From assembly GCA_900318645.1 (NCBI GenBank), contig ONLH01000031.1:1-64000 (forward strand): a stretch of DNA of 64,000 nucleotides, in the 5' to 3' direction. The position numbers and the translations under genes were made by a program. The notes under the pieces were generated by a model. That model was given only the letters and a program-made list of their open reading frames with translations. It searched no databases and was not told the origin of the DNA. Below are positions 1-10,593 of the stretch, piece by piece. The stretch comes from an uncultured Prevotellaceae bacterium. Lineage in GTDB: Bacteria; Bacteroidota; Bacteroidia; Bacteroidales; Muribaculaceae. Every line of letters starts with the position of its first letter. Within the stretch, counting starts at the first letter, position 1.

Positions 1-55
1 GTTAAGCCTCACCACGCCGATGGTACTGCGAAAGTGGGAGAGTAGGTAACCGCCC
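1..55 (+). rRNA. rrf: 5S ribosomal RNA, 3' part
   Basis: The first ~55 bases carry the conserved 5S 3' half: GTTAAGCC, GCCGATGGTACTGCG and GTGGGAGAGTAGG, ending in CCGCC. The 5' half lies outside the window. It implies that a ribosomal RNA operon ends here, transcribed on the plus strand. The exact 3' end is uncertain by a few bases. Confidence 0.93.
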
Positions 56-60
56 CCTAA

Positions 61-99
61 GAGAGGTAATGTCAGCAATGATGTTGCCTCTCGTTTTTT
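61..99 (+). terminator. Rho-independent terminator of the rRNA operon
   Basis: GAGAGGTAA at 61-69 pairs with TTGCCTCTC at 84-92 (one G-T pair) and is followed by GTTTTTT. It sits directly after the 5S end. Confidence 0.85.
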
Positions 100-174
100 A
101 TTTATGTATTTGGGAGGATGGGGATTTTTTTAGTATCTTAGCAACCTTAAAAAGAAAGTTAGTAACCAAAATAA

Positions 175-2355
<2,181 letters not shown>

Positions 2356-2384
2356 CTACCACGAAGTGGTGGCATCGTTGTTAA

Positions 2385-2428
2385 CGCATTGTGGCCTGCT
2401 CGGCATCACCGGGCAGGCCACTGTGCGT
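2385..2428. terminator. Strong hairpin after the GH97 gene
   Basis: GTGGCCTGC at 2391-2399 pairs with GCAGGCCAC at 2413-2421, and the outer ACGCA/TGCGT bases extend the stem. An A-run, not a T-run, follows on the plus strand, so termination is inferred from position only. Confidence 0.5.
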
Positions 2429-2483
2429 AAAAAAAGAATGGGCAAGCAGCCGAAGCATACTTACCCAAATCCTCTCTCCACTG

Positions 2484-2557
2484 CGGTGCGTACGTGACTC
2501 GAACACGCGACCCCCTGCGTGACAGGCAGGTATTCTAACCAACTGAACTAACGCACC
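2484..2557 (-). tRNA. tRNA-Asp (anticodon GTC)
   Basis: On the minus strand the 74-base gene starts GGTGCGT and ends ACGCACC plus discriminator G. The D arm is AGTTCAGTTGGTTAGA, the anticodon stem-loop is CCTGC-CTGTCAC-GCAGG, and the T arm contains GTTCGAGTC. CCA is not encoded. Confidence 0.95.
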
Positions 2558-2765
2558 AACATTTTGGCGAAAATTTTTCAAAAAAATATCACACCATCAG
2601 TTAATAATCTGTAAATCAATATAATATAATGACGTTTTATTGATGCAAATCAGATTATCTGATGATGTGATATAGAAAAATGAAACAGGTATTTTGATTT
2701 TTAGTATGAGGAATAGTTTTTTACAGCCCCTTAACTCCTAACTTCTCACTCCTAACTCCTCACTC

Positions 2766-5075
2766 TTAAAGCCTTTCCTTCTCGCTGGCGCCAGCACCGG
2801 TGCCCTTGTACTTGCTCTGGGCAGCGTTGAACTTGTAGCGCACGGTGAATTCCACCTCACGGGCATCGCGGCGTTGGGTCTGGCACATCGTACGCAGTCC
2901 GTAGTGAAGTTTGTAATGCTCCTGCGAGTCAAACAGGTTGTGACCTGTCACCTGGATGGACAGGCGGTCGTTCAGGAAGGTCTTGGTGGCCCCGATGTCG
3001 AGCACGTAACTCGGCTCAGCAAGTGTGACGTTCTGCATATCGCCACGACTCATGAAATTGAAGTTGACATTGGCGGTTAGGGTGGGCTGAATCTGGAAAT
3101 TGTTGTTGAACTGCACAAGGAAGAAGGGGTTCTTGGGGGAAATGAAACCGATGGGCGACGGTATCTTGACCCACTCCTTGATCATGCCCAAGGTGAGTGA
3201 CGGCTGATAGAGTCCGAAGCGGGGCGAGAGGGTGAGCATCACACGCAGCGCGTCCTCGTGGTCCACATTCTCGGTGCTCATCAGGGTGGTGGCTTCGCTG
3301 CCCGGTATCTCATGTGCCACATTGACGATTACGTCACGGTCATGCTTGTAGCCTAGCATCAGATTGACCCACTTGTACATCGCCATGAGCGACACCTCAT
3401 TGTTGATGGTGGGCTTGAGTAGGGGATTACCACTGTCCCAGGTGAAGCGGTTGGCATAGGTGACACTGCCACGCAACTGCCAATAACCTGGACGCTTGAT
3501 TTTCATCGCGTAGTTGAGCATTAGCTGTACATTGCCCGCACGTGCCATCAGCCCCACGCTGGGGAAGAAGTGGTGGTATTTGCGGCTCTGCTCAGCCATG
3601 CGTACACCCTGGCTGTAGTAATCGCTGGTGACGTTCTCGTTGCGCAGACCCACCTTCAACTGGCCGAAAGGCAGCGGGTGGCCGTATTCGGCAAAGAAGA
3701 TGTAGTTGCGCTCCTTCTGCTCGGTAAAAGAGGTGGGAACAATCTGCTCAGGATTGATGTAGTCGTCGTTACGGTGAGTGTGGTCATACTCGCTGCCCAC
3801 TTGCAGGTTACCACCCCACAATGGCCAAGAGAGGACGAGTTTGGCCGCCCACAGCTGGTTGCGAATCACGCTGGTGCTGGTCACCGTGCGGCTCTCCCAT
3901 TCCTGACTCACCTCATCGTTGAACTGGCTCTTGCGTTCTTTGTGGAAAACGTAGTCGGTGTTGAAGTCAATCGACGTTTTGCCCACTTTACCATTGTAGT
4001 AGGCATTGAGGGTGTGGGGCATGTTGAATTTGCTGGACATGTGTAAACCGTTTTCCAAGTGGTCATAAAACTCGCCGTTGGCCATCACATCGGCGGTGAA
4101 GGTGCCGCGGGTGCGGTTCAGGAAAGAAGCTTTGGTGTCATACCTGAAACCCATCGAGTGGTTGTCATTAAAGATGTAGTTCACGCCCGCTGAGGTGTAA
4201 ATCGAGTTATTGTGGCTCTTGATGTCGGAATGCTCATCCATGCGCCATGTGGTGTCGGCTTGAACGTCAAAAATGAAATCGTCATTTTCCAAGTACTTGT
4301 CATCATTATACCATACGCTGCCGAATACGTCGAGCCCGCGATGGCGGTAGTTCCAGTTGAGGCCTAGCGCAAGGTCGGGACCCTCACCCACGTAGTAACT
4401 GGCTTGGGTGTTGAAACTGAAGCCCTCGCCCTGCGGCCTTTTGGTCTTGATAAGGATGACCGACTCGACCGTCGCGTCATATTTCGCTCCGGGACTGGTA
4501 ATCAGCTCCACGCTTTGGATGTCCTCGCTGCTGATCTGGTCCAGCTCGGTCTGGTTTTGGAGTTTGCGGCCGTTGATGTAGATGAGTGGCGTGCCCTTGC
4601 CGAAGACCTCCAGTCCGTCCTTCTTGCGCTGCACGCCAGGCAGGTTCTCGAGCACAGCCTTGGCGGTGCCTACTTTACTCAACAGTGTGTTCTCCACCTC
4701 GGTCTTGAGACCCTCGGTCGTCAGTTTGAAGGCGGGGCGCTGGCCCTTGACCACGACCTCTCCCAGCATGGTCGTTTCAGGCTCCAGTGCGATGGTGCCC
4801 AAGTCTCTGCCTGCTGCATCCAGCACCAGCGTCTTGTACCCTAAATAGGAAATCTTGATAATGGGTTTAGCCGTATTGCCCGTGAGTGTGAACTGGCCAT
4901 TGGCCTCGGTTGTCGTACCGGCAACAAAGGTGCTGTCGCTGCTGTTGAGCAGCACCACGTTAGCAAAGGGAACCGGAGCCTGAGTCTCATCGACTACCCG
5001 TCCGGTGAACGTCTCAGCAGCAGCCGTCATCACGGCCAGCACTGCCATCATCATTGTAAAAAAGTATCTTCTCAT
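2766..5075 (-). CDS. Outer-membrane beta-barrel protein of the TonB-receptor superfamily (paralog 1)
   Basis: 769 residues. The order is: signal peptide (1-20), carboxypeptidase-regulatory-like beta-sandwich (about 22-105, with GRVVDETQAPVPFANVVL), a plug-like domain (about 108-215, with NLPGVQRKKDGLEVFGKG and SPGAKYDATVESV), then an outer-membrane barrel of the OMP_b-brl_3 type to the C-terminus. The last barrel strand is followed by an unusual charged tail (KYKGTGAG...EKERL) that is also present in the paralog at 7.2-9.5 kb. The substrate is unknown. Its promoter region (5092-5215) matches that of the paralog, so the two are probably co-regulated by the LuxR-type protein encoded at 9785. 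Family assignment is firm; transport function is inferred. Confidence 0.9.
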   Translation of the reverse strand: MRRYFFTMMMAVLAVMTAAAETFTGRVVDETQAPVPFANVVLLNSSDSTFVAGTTTEANGQFTLTGNTAKPIIKISYLGYKTLVLDAAGRDLGTIALEPETTMLGEVVVKGQRPAFKLTTEGLKTEVENTLLSKVGTAKAVLENLPGVQRKKDGLEVFGKGTPLIYINGRKLQNQTELDQISSEDIQSVELITSPGAKYDATVESVILIKTKRPQGEGFSFNTQASYYVGEGPDLALGLNWNYRHRGLDVFGSVWYNDDKYLENDDFIFDVQADTTWRMDEHSDIKSHNNSIYTSAGVNYIFNDNHSMGFRYDTKASFLNRTRGTFTADVMANGEFYDHLENGLHMSSKFNMPHTLNAYYNGKVGKTSIDFNTDYVFHKERKSQFNDEVSQEWESRTVTSTSVIRNQLWAAKLVLSWPLWGGNLQVGSEYDHTHRNDDYINPEQIVPTSFTEQKERNYIFFAEYGHPLPFGQLKVGLRNENVTSDYYSQGVRMAEQSRKYHHFFPSVGLMARAGNVQLMLNYAMKIKRPGYWQLRGSVTYANRFTWDSGNPLLKPTINNEVSLMAMYKWVNLMLGYKHDRDVIVNVAHEIPGSEATTLMSTENVDHEDALRVMLTLSPRFGLYQPSLTLGMIKEWVKIPSPIGFISPKNPFFLVQFNNNFQIQPTLTANVNFNFMSRGDMQNVTLAEPSYVLDIGATKTFLNDRLSIQVTGHNLFDSQEHYKLHYGLRTMCQTQRRDAREVEFTVRYKFNAAQSKYKGTGAGASEKERL

Positions 5076-5091
5076 TTGTCTATAGGTTTTA

Positions 5092-5215
5092 TTGAGTTAT
5101 CGTGCTTCTGGTAGCAAAATATCCTACCGTTTTCCCTATAGACACACGCCAGTAGGTAAAAAGTTGCAACCCTCGGCATTTAAACCGCATTTTTCACCCT
5201 TTAGGGTGTTAAAAA
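5092..5215 (-). promoter_or_regulatory. Conserved upstream region shared with the second beta-barrel gene
   Basis: Read on the minus strand, this region aligns with the upstream region of the 7232-9544 gene: AACACCCTAAAGGGTGAAAA (5191-5210), then ATGCG, GTTGCAAC, GCGTGTGTCTATA and a -7-like ATATTTTGC. CACCCT/AGGGTG around two bases (5195-5208) is a perfect inverted repeat. It looks like an activator site plus promoter. Confidence 0.6.
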
Positions 5216-5219
5216 AATT

Positions 5220-5252
5220 GCTCCGTAACGGCACGTTATGGTGTTACGGAGC
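5220..5252. repeat. GTTACGGAGC inverted repeat, downstream copy
   Basis: GCTCCGTAAC (5220-5229) and GTTACGGAGC (5243-5252) form a perfect 10-bp stem with a 13-base loop. The same arms recur on the far side of the ATPase gene at 6747-6864. It could also act as the ATPase gene's terminator. Confidence 0.75.
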
Positions 5253-5285
5253 GGGTATAGTATTAGTTTTCTGAAATAAGACTTA

Positions 5286-6704
5286 CTATAGGAATAAATC
5301 ATCAAGGGTGATCACCTTTGGAATACTGCCTGAATAAGCATTTTGTTTGATCCCAGACGAGGTGACCATCGTTAACATCAACGCTTTGCGCGTTCCCGTT
5401 TCACTCCTGAACTGTTCCTGTCGTTCTATCAAGTGTTGGTAATAATCTTTTTTGATCTCATAAGGAGTCAATGAATACTTCATCTCGCACAAGTTGATGA
5501 CTTGGTCGCGGCGATCAATCACCATATCAACCTGTACTTTATTGTCATCATTTCGGCTACGCCATGAGCAGACGTTACTCAGGATACCAGCGATACCTAA
5601 TGCCTGTTTTAACTGAGGCACATGTGTAAAGCAGACTTGCTCAAACGCATATCCGCTCCATGCGCGTCGTGCGGGATTGTCTATCATATTGCTCCATGTG
5701 TGTTCATCGTTGTGAGATGTTCCTGCGACAAAATGCAAATAGAAAAGGATGTATAAGTCACATAATTGATACATAACATCACGCTCCTTTTTCCCAAAAC
5801 CGTTGTACCGACGCACAAAGTCACAACTGCATAGGTTATTGAGAATTTCGGTAAGCATACCGCCATCGGACATTTTGAGCGCTTGTCGGATTTCGTTACG
5901 AGTCATTCCCTGACCTCGCTTAGCTAATAAATTGACCACATTTCGATAATTGGTTGAATCATTGAACAGGGAACGGAATAGGAAAGTATACTCGGTTCTC
6001 AAAGGAGCATTAATACCGAAAAACAAATCATCTATGTTTTGGTACACGCTTTTGTCTTTCCTGAGCATACTCAAGTAGTAGGGCGTTCCTCCCGTTACCA
6101 TGTAGCAATCCACAATCTGTTGGCGGTTCCATCCCATTCCAGCATGTTTTAGATACGTTTCTGTTTCATGCAATGTGAATTGCTCAAGTTTGATACTGCA
6201 CGTGAGCCGGTTGTATAATCCTCCCTTGTTGCCTATCAGTTTGCTCATCATCCATGTGGTCGCTGAACCACACACAACAAGTTTGAGATTATTTCGTGTG
6301 GAGGCAAACATGTTCCAAAATGACTCCAAGGCCTGCAGAAACTTTGAGCGAGGTGCATCCATCCAGGGTAATTCATCAAAGAAGATAATGATTCTTTCCT
6401 TATTGAGATTAGAAATATAATGCTCCAGTTGGTCAAATGCCTCAAACCACGTGTTAGGGATTGGATATACACTGTTGGCGTATTTGTTGAGTTGCTTGTT
6501 GAATAAGGCCAACTGGTCGCGACGCGATCCTTGATATATGCCAGATGTGTAAAAGTCAAAATTATCACCATAGAATTGTTTCACGAGGAAAGTTTTGCCA
6601 ATCCTTCGACGACCGTACACGGCAATAAATTCAGCCTTATCAGATTCAGTACAAGCTTGAAGAATCGCAATTTCCTGTTCTCTACCAATAATCTCATTTG
6701 CCAT
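5286..6704 (-). CDS. AAA-type ATPase with C-terminal DUF234-like nuclease domain
   Basis: About 472 residues from the ATG at 6704; the upstream in-frame start at 6713 is TTG. The N-terminal P-loop NTPase has IIGREQEIAIL, Walker A GRRRIGKT and Walker B-like IIIFFDELPWMD, followed by a sensor-like VVCGSATTWMM. A winged-helix-like middle (RNEIRQALKMSDGGMLTEIL) precedes a C-terminal part with VDMVIDRRDQVINLCEMKYS, which resembles a PD-(D/E)XK nuclease fold (D..E.K). This is the 'archaeal ATPase'/DUF234 family, common and multi-copy in Bacteroidales; its cellular role is not established. A TATATTTG -7 box lies at 6727-6734 (minus strand), and the GTTACGGAG repeats start just upstream. The gene looks AT-richer than its neighbours, which suggests transfer. 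Confidence 0.88.
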   Translation of the reverse strand: MANEIIGREQEIAILQACTESDKAEFIAVYGRRRIGKTFLVKQFYGDNFDFYTSGIYQGSRRDQLALFNKQLNKYANSVYPIPNTWFEAFDQLEHYISNLNKERIIIFFDELPWMDAPRSKFLQALESFWNMFASTRNNLKLVVCGSATTWMMSKLIGNKGGLYNRLTCSIKLEQFTLHETETYLKHAGMGWNRQQIVDCYMVTGGTPYYLSMLRKDKSVYQNIDDLFFGINAPLRTEYTFLFRSLFNDSTNYRNVVNLLAKRGQGMTRNEIRQALKMSDGGMLTEILNNLCSCDFVRRYNGFGKKERDVMYQLCDLYILFYLHFVAGTSHNDEHTWSNMIDNPARRAWSGYAFEQVCFTHVPQLKQALGIAGILSNVCSWRSRNDDNKVQVDMVIDRRDQVINLCEMKYSLTPYEIKKDYYQHLIERQEQFRSETGTRKALMLTMVTSSGIKQNAYSGSIPKVITLDDLFL

Positions 6705-6726
6705 AATTTCCAATATTTTTCGGCCA

Positions 6727-6734
6727 CAAATATA
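6727..6734 (-). promoter_or_regulatory. -7 promoter box of the AAA ATPase gene
   Basis: TATATTTG on the minus strand fits TAnnTTTG, 22 bases upstream of the ATG. The first GTTACGGAG arm (6747-6755) would fall between the -7 and -33 positions. Confidence 0.6.
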
Positions 6735-6746
6735 ATGAATTTTTGA

Positions 6747-6880
6747 GTTACGGAGAAGTAAAAATGAGAAATAGTGCTCCGTAACGGTAAATATATTGGT
6801 GTTACGGAGTAGTAAAATGAAAAAATAGCGCTCCGTAACGCGTTTTATTTAGGCGTTACGGAGCTACTAAAGAATAAAGA
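6747..6880. repeat. 54-bp tandem repeat of GTTACGGAG palindromes upstream of the ATPase gene
   Basis: Unit 1 is 6747-6800, unit 2 is 6801-6854, and a partial third unit starts at 6855. Each unit begins with GTTACGGAG and contains the reverse complement GCTCCGTAAC 29 bases later (6776-6785 and 6830-6839). The arms can pair within or between units, so alternative hairpins are possible. The spacers inside the units are AT-rich and less conserved than the arms, which points to selection on the arms. Confidence 0.85.
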
Positions 6881-6890
6881 CATCACTTTT

Positions 6891-7235
6891 TTATAATTGT
6901 AAGACCCGGGTCGTGCCGTCGGGCTCCGGGGGCGCGCAGGGCTGTTGGAGCAGCACGATGTAGAAACGTGGCAGGTGCTGCACAGGCGGGTGTTCCACGA
7001 TGTAGCGGGCAATCTTGCTGCGGGCAGCAGCACGCAGTGTCTCGTCATCGCAAGGGACTAACCGCTCTTTCTCGACAAAAGCGATCTGCCAGAAAGCCAT
7101 ATAACCGATAACGTATCGCTCTACAGCTTGCTCTACACTATCGTCGTGGACAAGTTGATTGATGGTGAATGATTCACTCTCACAAACGGCCACGACAGCC
7201 CATGTCAAATCGACGTATCTCAACTCCTGTTTCAT
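6891..7235 (-). CDS. Small hypothetical protein translationally coupled to the beta-barrel gene
   Basis: 114 residues with no signal peptide or membrane segment. It starts MKQELRYVDLTWAVVAVCESESF and includes an IARYIVEHPPVQHLPRFYIVLL stretch that could be a small alpha/beta domain. Its ATG overlaps the stop of the upstream beta-barrel gene by four bases (7232-7235), so it should be on the same transcript and translationally coupled. I do not recognise the family. The reading frame is supported by the overlap and by lying entirely between two genes of the same orientation. It has no counterpart after the first beta-barrel gene. Confidence 0.6.
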   Translation of the reverse strand: MKQELRYVDLTWAVVAVCESESFTINQLVHDDSVEQAVERYVIGYMAFWQIAFVEKERLVPCDDETLRAAARSKIARYIVEHPPVQHLPRFYIVLLQQPCAPPEPDGTTRVLQL

Positions 7236-9544
7236 AATCTGTTTTTCTCGTCATTCCCTGCTCCGGTGCCCTTGTACTTGCTGCGTGTCCAATTGAAGTG
7301 ATAACGCACGGTCACTTCGGCATAGCGGGTTTCGTTGGTGCGGTGCTGCCATAGAGTCAATTCACCGAAGTGTACCAGCACGTCCTGGCCATTGCGATGG
7401 AAGAGGTCATGCCCCGCAACCTTAACTGACAGTCGGTCATTAAAGAACGTCTTGGTCAGGCCGATGTATAGGTCAAGTTGATGGCTACGGCTGCAAATGT
7501 TCTCGCTGTCGCCCTTGCCCTGCCAATCGAGATTGAGCGATCCAGTGAATGATGGCATGAATTTGAAGTTGTTGTTCCACTGGGCCATGAAAATGGGCCT
7601 TGACGGGCTATAAATACCATCAGGCATGGGAATCTTCATCCATTCTTTCATCATACTGATCGTGAGTTGTGGGTTCCAGATACCAATGTGTGGCGCAGCG
7701 GTTAGGCTAAGGCTCAACACATCCTTTTTGTCGATATTCTCTTGTATAATGAGCGTTGTGGCTTCGTGCCCCTTGACCTGACGTCCCAACTGTAGAACGA
7801 CATCCTTGAGGTGGGAGTAACTTATGTTAAGAGAGAGAACTTTCCAAGTGGCATCCAGCGACACATTGTTAATGATGGTGGGTTTTAGGAATGGGTTGCC
7901 TGACTGCCAAGTGAAGCGGTTAGAGTAATAAGTCTTGTTACTTAGTTCAAAATAGGTTGGGCGGCGAATCTTCATCGCATAGCCTAACATGGCATTGACG
8001 TTGCCCACCTGAGTCGATAACGAGAGGCTGGGAAACAGATGGTTTTGATGGCGGCTTTGTTCGTCGATGTGAACGCCTTGACTGTAGTAATCGGTAGTGA
8101 CATATTCGTCACGCAATCCACCGCTCACCTGGCCAATAGGTGTCAATCGGCAATACTCGATAAAGGCGCTGTAGTTGCGCTCCTTGACCTCGGTGTAACT
8201 TGATGGAACAATCTGTTCAGGGTTGAGGTAATCATCGTTGCGGTGGGTGTAGTCAATCTCACTGCCCACCGATAGGTTACCTCCCCATAATGACCATGAG
8301 AGCACGAGTTTGCCGGCAAACAGTTCATTTCTCACTGTATTCTCGCTGGTTACTGTGCGGTCTTCCCACTCTTGGCTCTCCTCAAGGCTACATTCACTCT
8401 CGCTGTTTTTAGTAAAATAGTAATCGGCATTGAAATCGATGTTGGTCTTGCCCACCTCGCCATTATAATAGAGATTGAGCGAGTGTGGCATATTGTGTCG
8501 TGTTTTATTCTTACTATTGGTCATCAGGCTGTCGTAGAAATTGCCGTTGGCGGTCACTTCAGCAGCAAAAAAGCCTTTGTCAATATCCTTGAGACGGTTG
8601 TTGCTGTTGTATTGAATGCCTACCGAGTGCTTGTCATTGAACTGATAATTCATTCCCAATACAAAGCGCAAGATGTTGTAATTCCCCTGACTGTGACCGT
8701 GATTGTCTTGATGCCATGTGGTGTCGGCAGCGACGTCCTGGGTAATGCGATATTTCTGCAACCAGCCATTCTCAAAGTCGCTCACTGTGCCGAAAATGTC
8801 AAGCCCGTTGCAGCGGTAGTTCCATAAGAAAGCATTGTAGGTGCGTGACATATCGCCCTGGAAGAAACTGCTGCGTAGGTGACCTCCCCAACCCTCACCT
8901 TGCGCTTTTCGGGTCTTGATGCGGATAACGCTCTGTACTGATGCGTCATACTTTGCCCCTGGGTTGGTGATTACTTCAACGCTGATGATGTCTTGAGACT
9001 TCAGCTCGTTGAGTTCACTGGCGTCACGCATCAGGCGGTTGTTGATGTAGATGAGCGGCTTGCCCTTGCCGAAAACTTCCAACCCGTCGGCCTTGCTCCG
9101 CACGCCCGGGACGTTGCGCAGCACATCTTCAGCGGTGCCTAGTTTACTCAGGATTGTGCCATCAACTCTGGTGAGCAATCCTTCCTTTCCCAACTTGTGA
9201 ATGGGACGTTGGCCTTGCACGACGAGCTCTCCCAGCAGAGTGACGTCAGGTTGCATCACAATATCACCGATGCTGTTTCCTGGTGACTCTAAGAAAAGGG
9301 TCACATAGCCCACACTTGTTATTTTCAATAGGCAGTCATTACAATCTGTTATAAGGGCAAACCTGCCGTCCTCGCCCGTTGTAGTACCTTGAACAAAGGT
9401 CGAATCTGCCCGATTCACCAGCATCACGTTGGCAAAGGGCATCGGCATTTGACTCTCATCCAGCACGCGGCCTGTAACCGTACCCGCAACAGCTGTCAAA
9501 GCCGCAATAAGTTCTACAATGATGATAAACGTTCTTTCAATCAT
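7232..9544 (-). CDS. Outer-membrane beta-barrel protein of the TonB-receptor superfamily (paralog 2)
   Basis: About 770 residues from the ATG at 9544 (MIERTFIIIVELIAAL), which begins a signal peptide; the frame is open ten codons further upstream, but that extension would precede the signal. It has the same architecture as the 2766-5075 protein: carboxypeptidase-regulatory-like domain (GRVLDESQMPMPFANVMLV), plug-like domain (NVPGVRSKADGLEVFGKG, NPGAKYDASVQSV), OMP_b-brl_3 barrel, and the tail KYKGTGAGNDEKNRL. Long blocks are identical to the paralog, so the pair arose by duplication, with the ATPase and its repeats now between them. The upstream -7 box TAATTTTG lies at 9578-9585 on the minus strand. 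The LuxR-type gene is divergent. Confidence 0.9.
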   Translation of the reverse strand: MIERTFIIIVELIAALTAVAGTVTGRVLDESQMPMPFANVMLVNRADSTFVQGTTTGEDGRFALITDCNDCLLKITSVGYVTLFLESPGNSIGDIVMQPDVTLLGELVVQGQRPIHKLGKEGLLTRVDGTILSKLGTAEDVLRNVPGVRSKADGLEVFGKGKPLIYINNRLMRDASELNELKSQDIISVEVITNPGAKYDASVQSVIRIKTRKAQGEGWGGHLRSSFFQGDMSRTYNAFLWNYRCNGLDIFGTVSDFENGWLQKYRITQDVAADTTWHQDNHGHSQGNYNILRFVLGMNYQFNDKHSVGIQYNSNNRLKDIDKGFFAAEVTANGNFYDSLMTNSKNKTRHNMPHSLNLYYNGEVGKTNIDFNADYYFTKNSESECSLEESQEWEDRTVTSENTVRNELFAGKLVLSWSLWGGNLSVGSEIDYTHRNDDYLNPEQIVPSSYTEVKERNYSAFIEYCRLTPIGQVSGGLRDEYVTTDYYSQGVHIDEQSRHQNHLFPSLSLSTQVGNVNAMLGYAMKIRRPTYFELSNKTYYSNRFTWQSGNPFLKPTIINNVSLDATWKVLSLNISYSHLKDVVLQLGRQVKGHEATTLIIQENIDKKDVLSLSLTAAPHIGIWNPQLTISMMKEWMKIPMPDGIYSPSRPIFMAQWNNNFKFMPSFTGSLNLDWQGKGDSENICSRSHQLDLYIGLTKTFFNDRLSVKVAGHDLFHRNGQDVLVHFGELTLWQHRTNETRYAEVTVRYHFNWTRSKYKGTGAGNDEKNRL

Positions 9545-9577
9545 AGTGTTTCTATTTTGGTTGTTCGAGTGCAAAAT

Positions 9578-9672
9578 TATCTAGACAAACCTCAATAGAG
9601 ACACGCACTAAAGGGTGAAAGGTTGCAGTATCGGGGCGAAGAAATCGCATTTTCACACTTTAGGGTGTTAAA
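9578..9672 (-). promoter_or_regulatory. Promoter and conserved activator-like box of beta-barrel paralog 2
   Basis: The minus strand shows AACACCCTAAAGTGTGAAAA, ATGCG, TGCAAC, CTTTCACCCTTTAG, TGCGTGTCTCTAT, then TAATTTTG at 9585-9578. Plus-strand landmarks are CTAAAGGGTGAAA (9608-9620) and CACACTTTAGGGTG (9654-9667). Order and spacing match 5092-5215. Confidence 0.6.
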
Positions 9673-9726
9673 TTACCTTGTGGCGTGTTACTACTTCTTA
9701 AGGATAAGGATTTTTAAGTTTCACTA

Positions 9727-9758
9727 TTTGACGGAATTGGGCATTTGGGGTACATTTG
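9727..9758 (+). promoter_or_regulatory. Promoter of the LuxR-type regulator
   Basis: TTTG at 9727-9730, 20 bases, then TACATTTG at 9751-9758: a full match to the Bacteroidetes -33/-7 pattern, 26 bases before the ATG. Confidence 0.75.
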
Positions 9759-9784
9759 CATGACTATTAACCTGCAAGAGTGAT

Positions 9785-10540
9785 ATGGCAAAAATTGAGG
9801 ATTTCTTCACGTTGACCAACAGTGTAGAGGGCATCGATGATGAGCAATACCGCCACCTTGAGCCCATGATACGCGCCATCGATGCGATGGCCAATGCGAC
9901 CTATCAGAGCATTTATGTCATCGACTACCTGAAGCATGGTTTTCTGCATGTGGCGAGTAATCCGCTGTTCCTGTGTGGGCATACCGCCGAGGAAGTCCGC
10001 CAGATGGGCTATCGTCTGTATATCGATCATGTCCCTGCCGAGGAACAGATTCTGCTCACTGAAATTAATGAGGTGGGTTTCAAGCGCTTTAACGAGGAAC
10101 CCATGACTGAGCGCAGCCGCTGCTTCATGAGCTACGACTTCCATATTGTGAATGGCGAGAACTGCTACTTGGTGAACCACAAGATTACACCGTTTGCACT
10201 TGCACCCGACGGACGTGCCTGGTTGGCGATGTGCGTCGTGTCATTGTCGCATAACACCACTCCCGGTCACGTCGAGTTCCGCAAGAAGGGTCAATCCGTT
10301 TACTGGGAATATGACTTGAACGATCATCGCTGGCAGGAACGCAAAAGCGTGACCCTGCGCTGGCAGGAAAAGCAAGTGCTTATCCTCTCGGCTCAGGGAT
10401 ATACCGTGTCTCAGATAGCCGATAGGATGTGTCGCGCTGTGGATACAGTCAAGACCTATAAGCGTGCGCTGTTTGAGCGCTTGGGTGTGCGCAGCATTAC
10501 CGAGGCCCTGACTGTTGCTACCAATCAGGGCCTGTTGTAG
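9785..10540 (+). CDS. LuxR-family transcriptional regulator with N-terminal PAS-like sensor
   Basis: 251 residues. The C-terminal ~65 residues form a LuxR/GerE helix-turn-helix: TLRWQEKQVLILSAQGYTVS, then IADRMCRAVDTVKTYKRALF and ERLGVRSITEALTVA. Residues about 30-170 look like a PAS-type sensory fold (YIDHVPAEEQ, GENCYLVNHKITPFALAPDG). There is no signal peptide, so it acts in the cytoplasm. It is divergent from beta-barrel paralog 2 across a 240-bp gap that contains a conserved box also found upstream of paralog 1, so it probably activates both. The ligand is unknown. A good Bacteroidetes promoter precedes it. Confidence 0.88.
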   Translation: MAKIEDFFTLTNSVEGIDDEQYRHLEPMIRAIDAMANATYQSIYVIDYLKHGFLHVASNPLFLCGHTAEEVRQMGYRLYIDHVPAEEQILLTEINEVGFKRFNEEPMTERSRCFMSYDFHIVNGENCYLVNHKITPFALAPDGRAWLAMCVVSLSHNTTPGHVEFRKKGQSVYWEYDLNDHRWQERKSVTLRWQEKQVLILSAQGYTVSQIADRMCRAVDTVKTYKRALFERLGVRSITEALTVATNQGLL

Positions 10541-10593
10541 AAACATAGATAATTACTGGGTTGGCTCGAGGGCTCGAAGTGTTGATCGACGGG

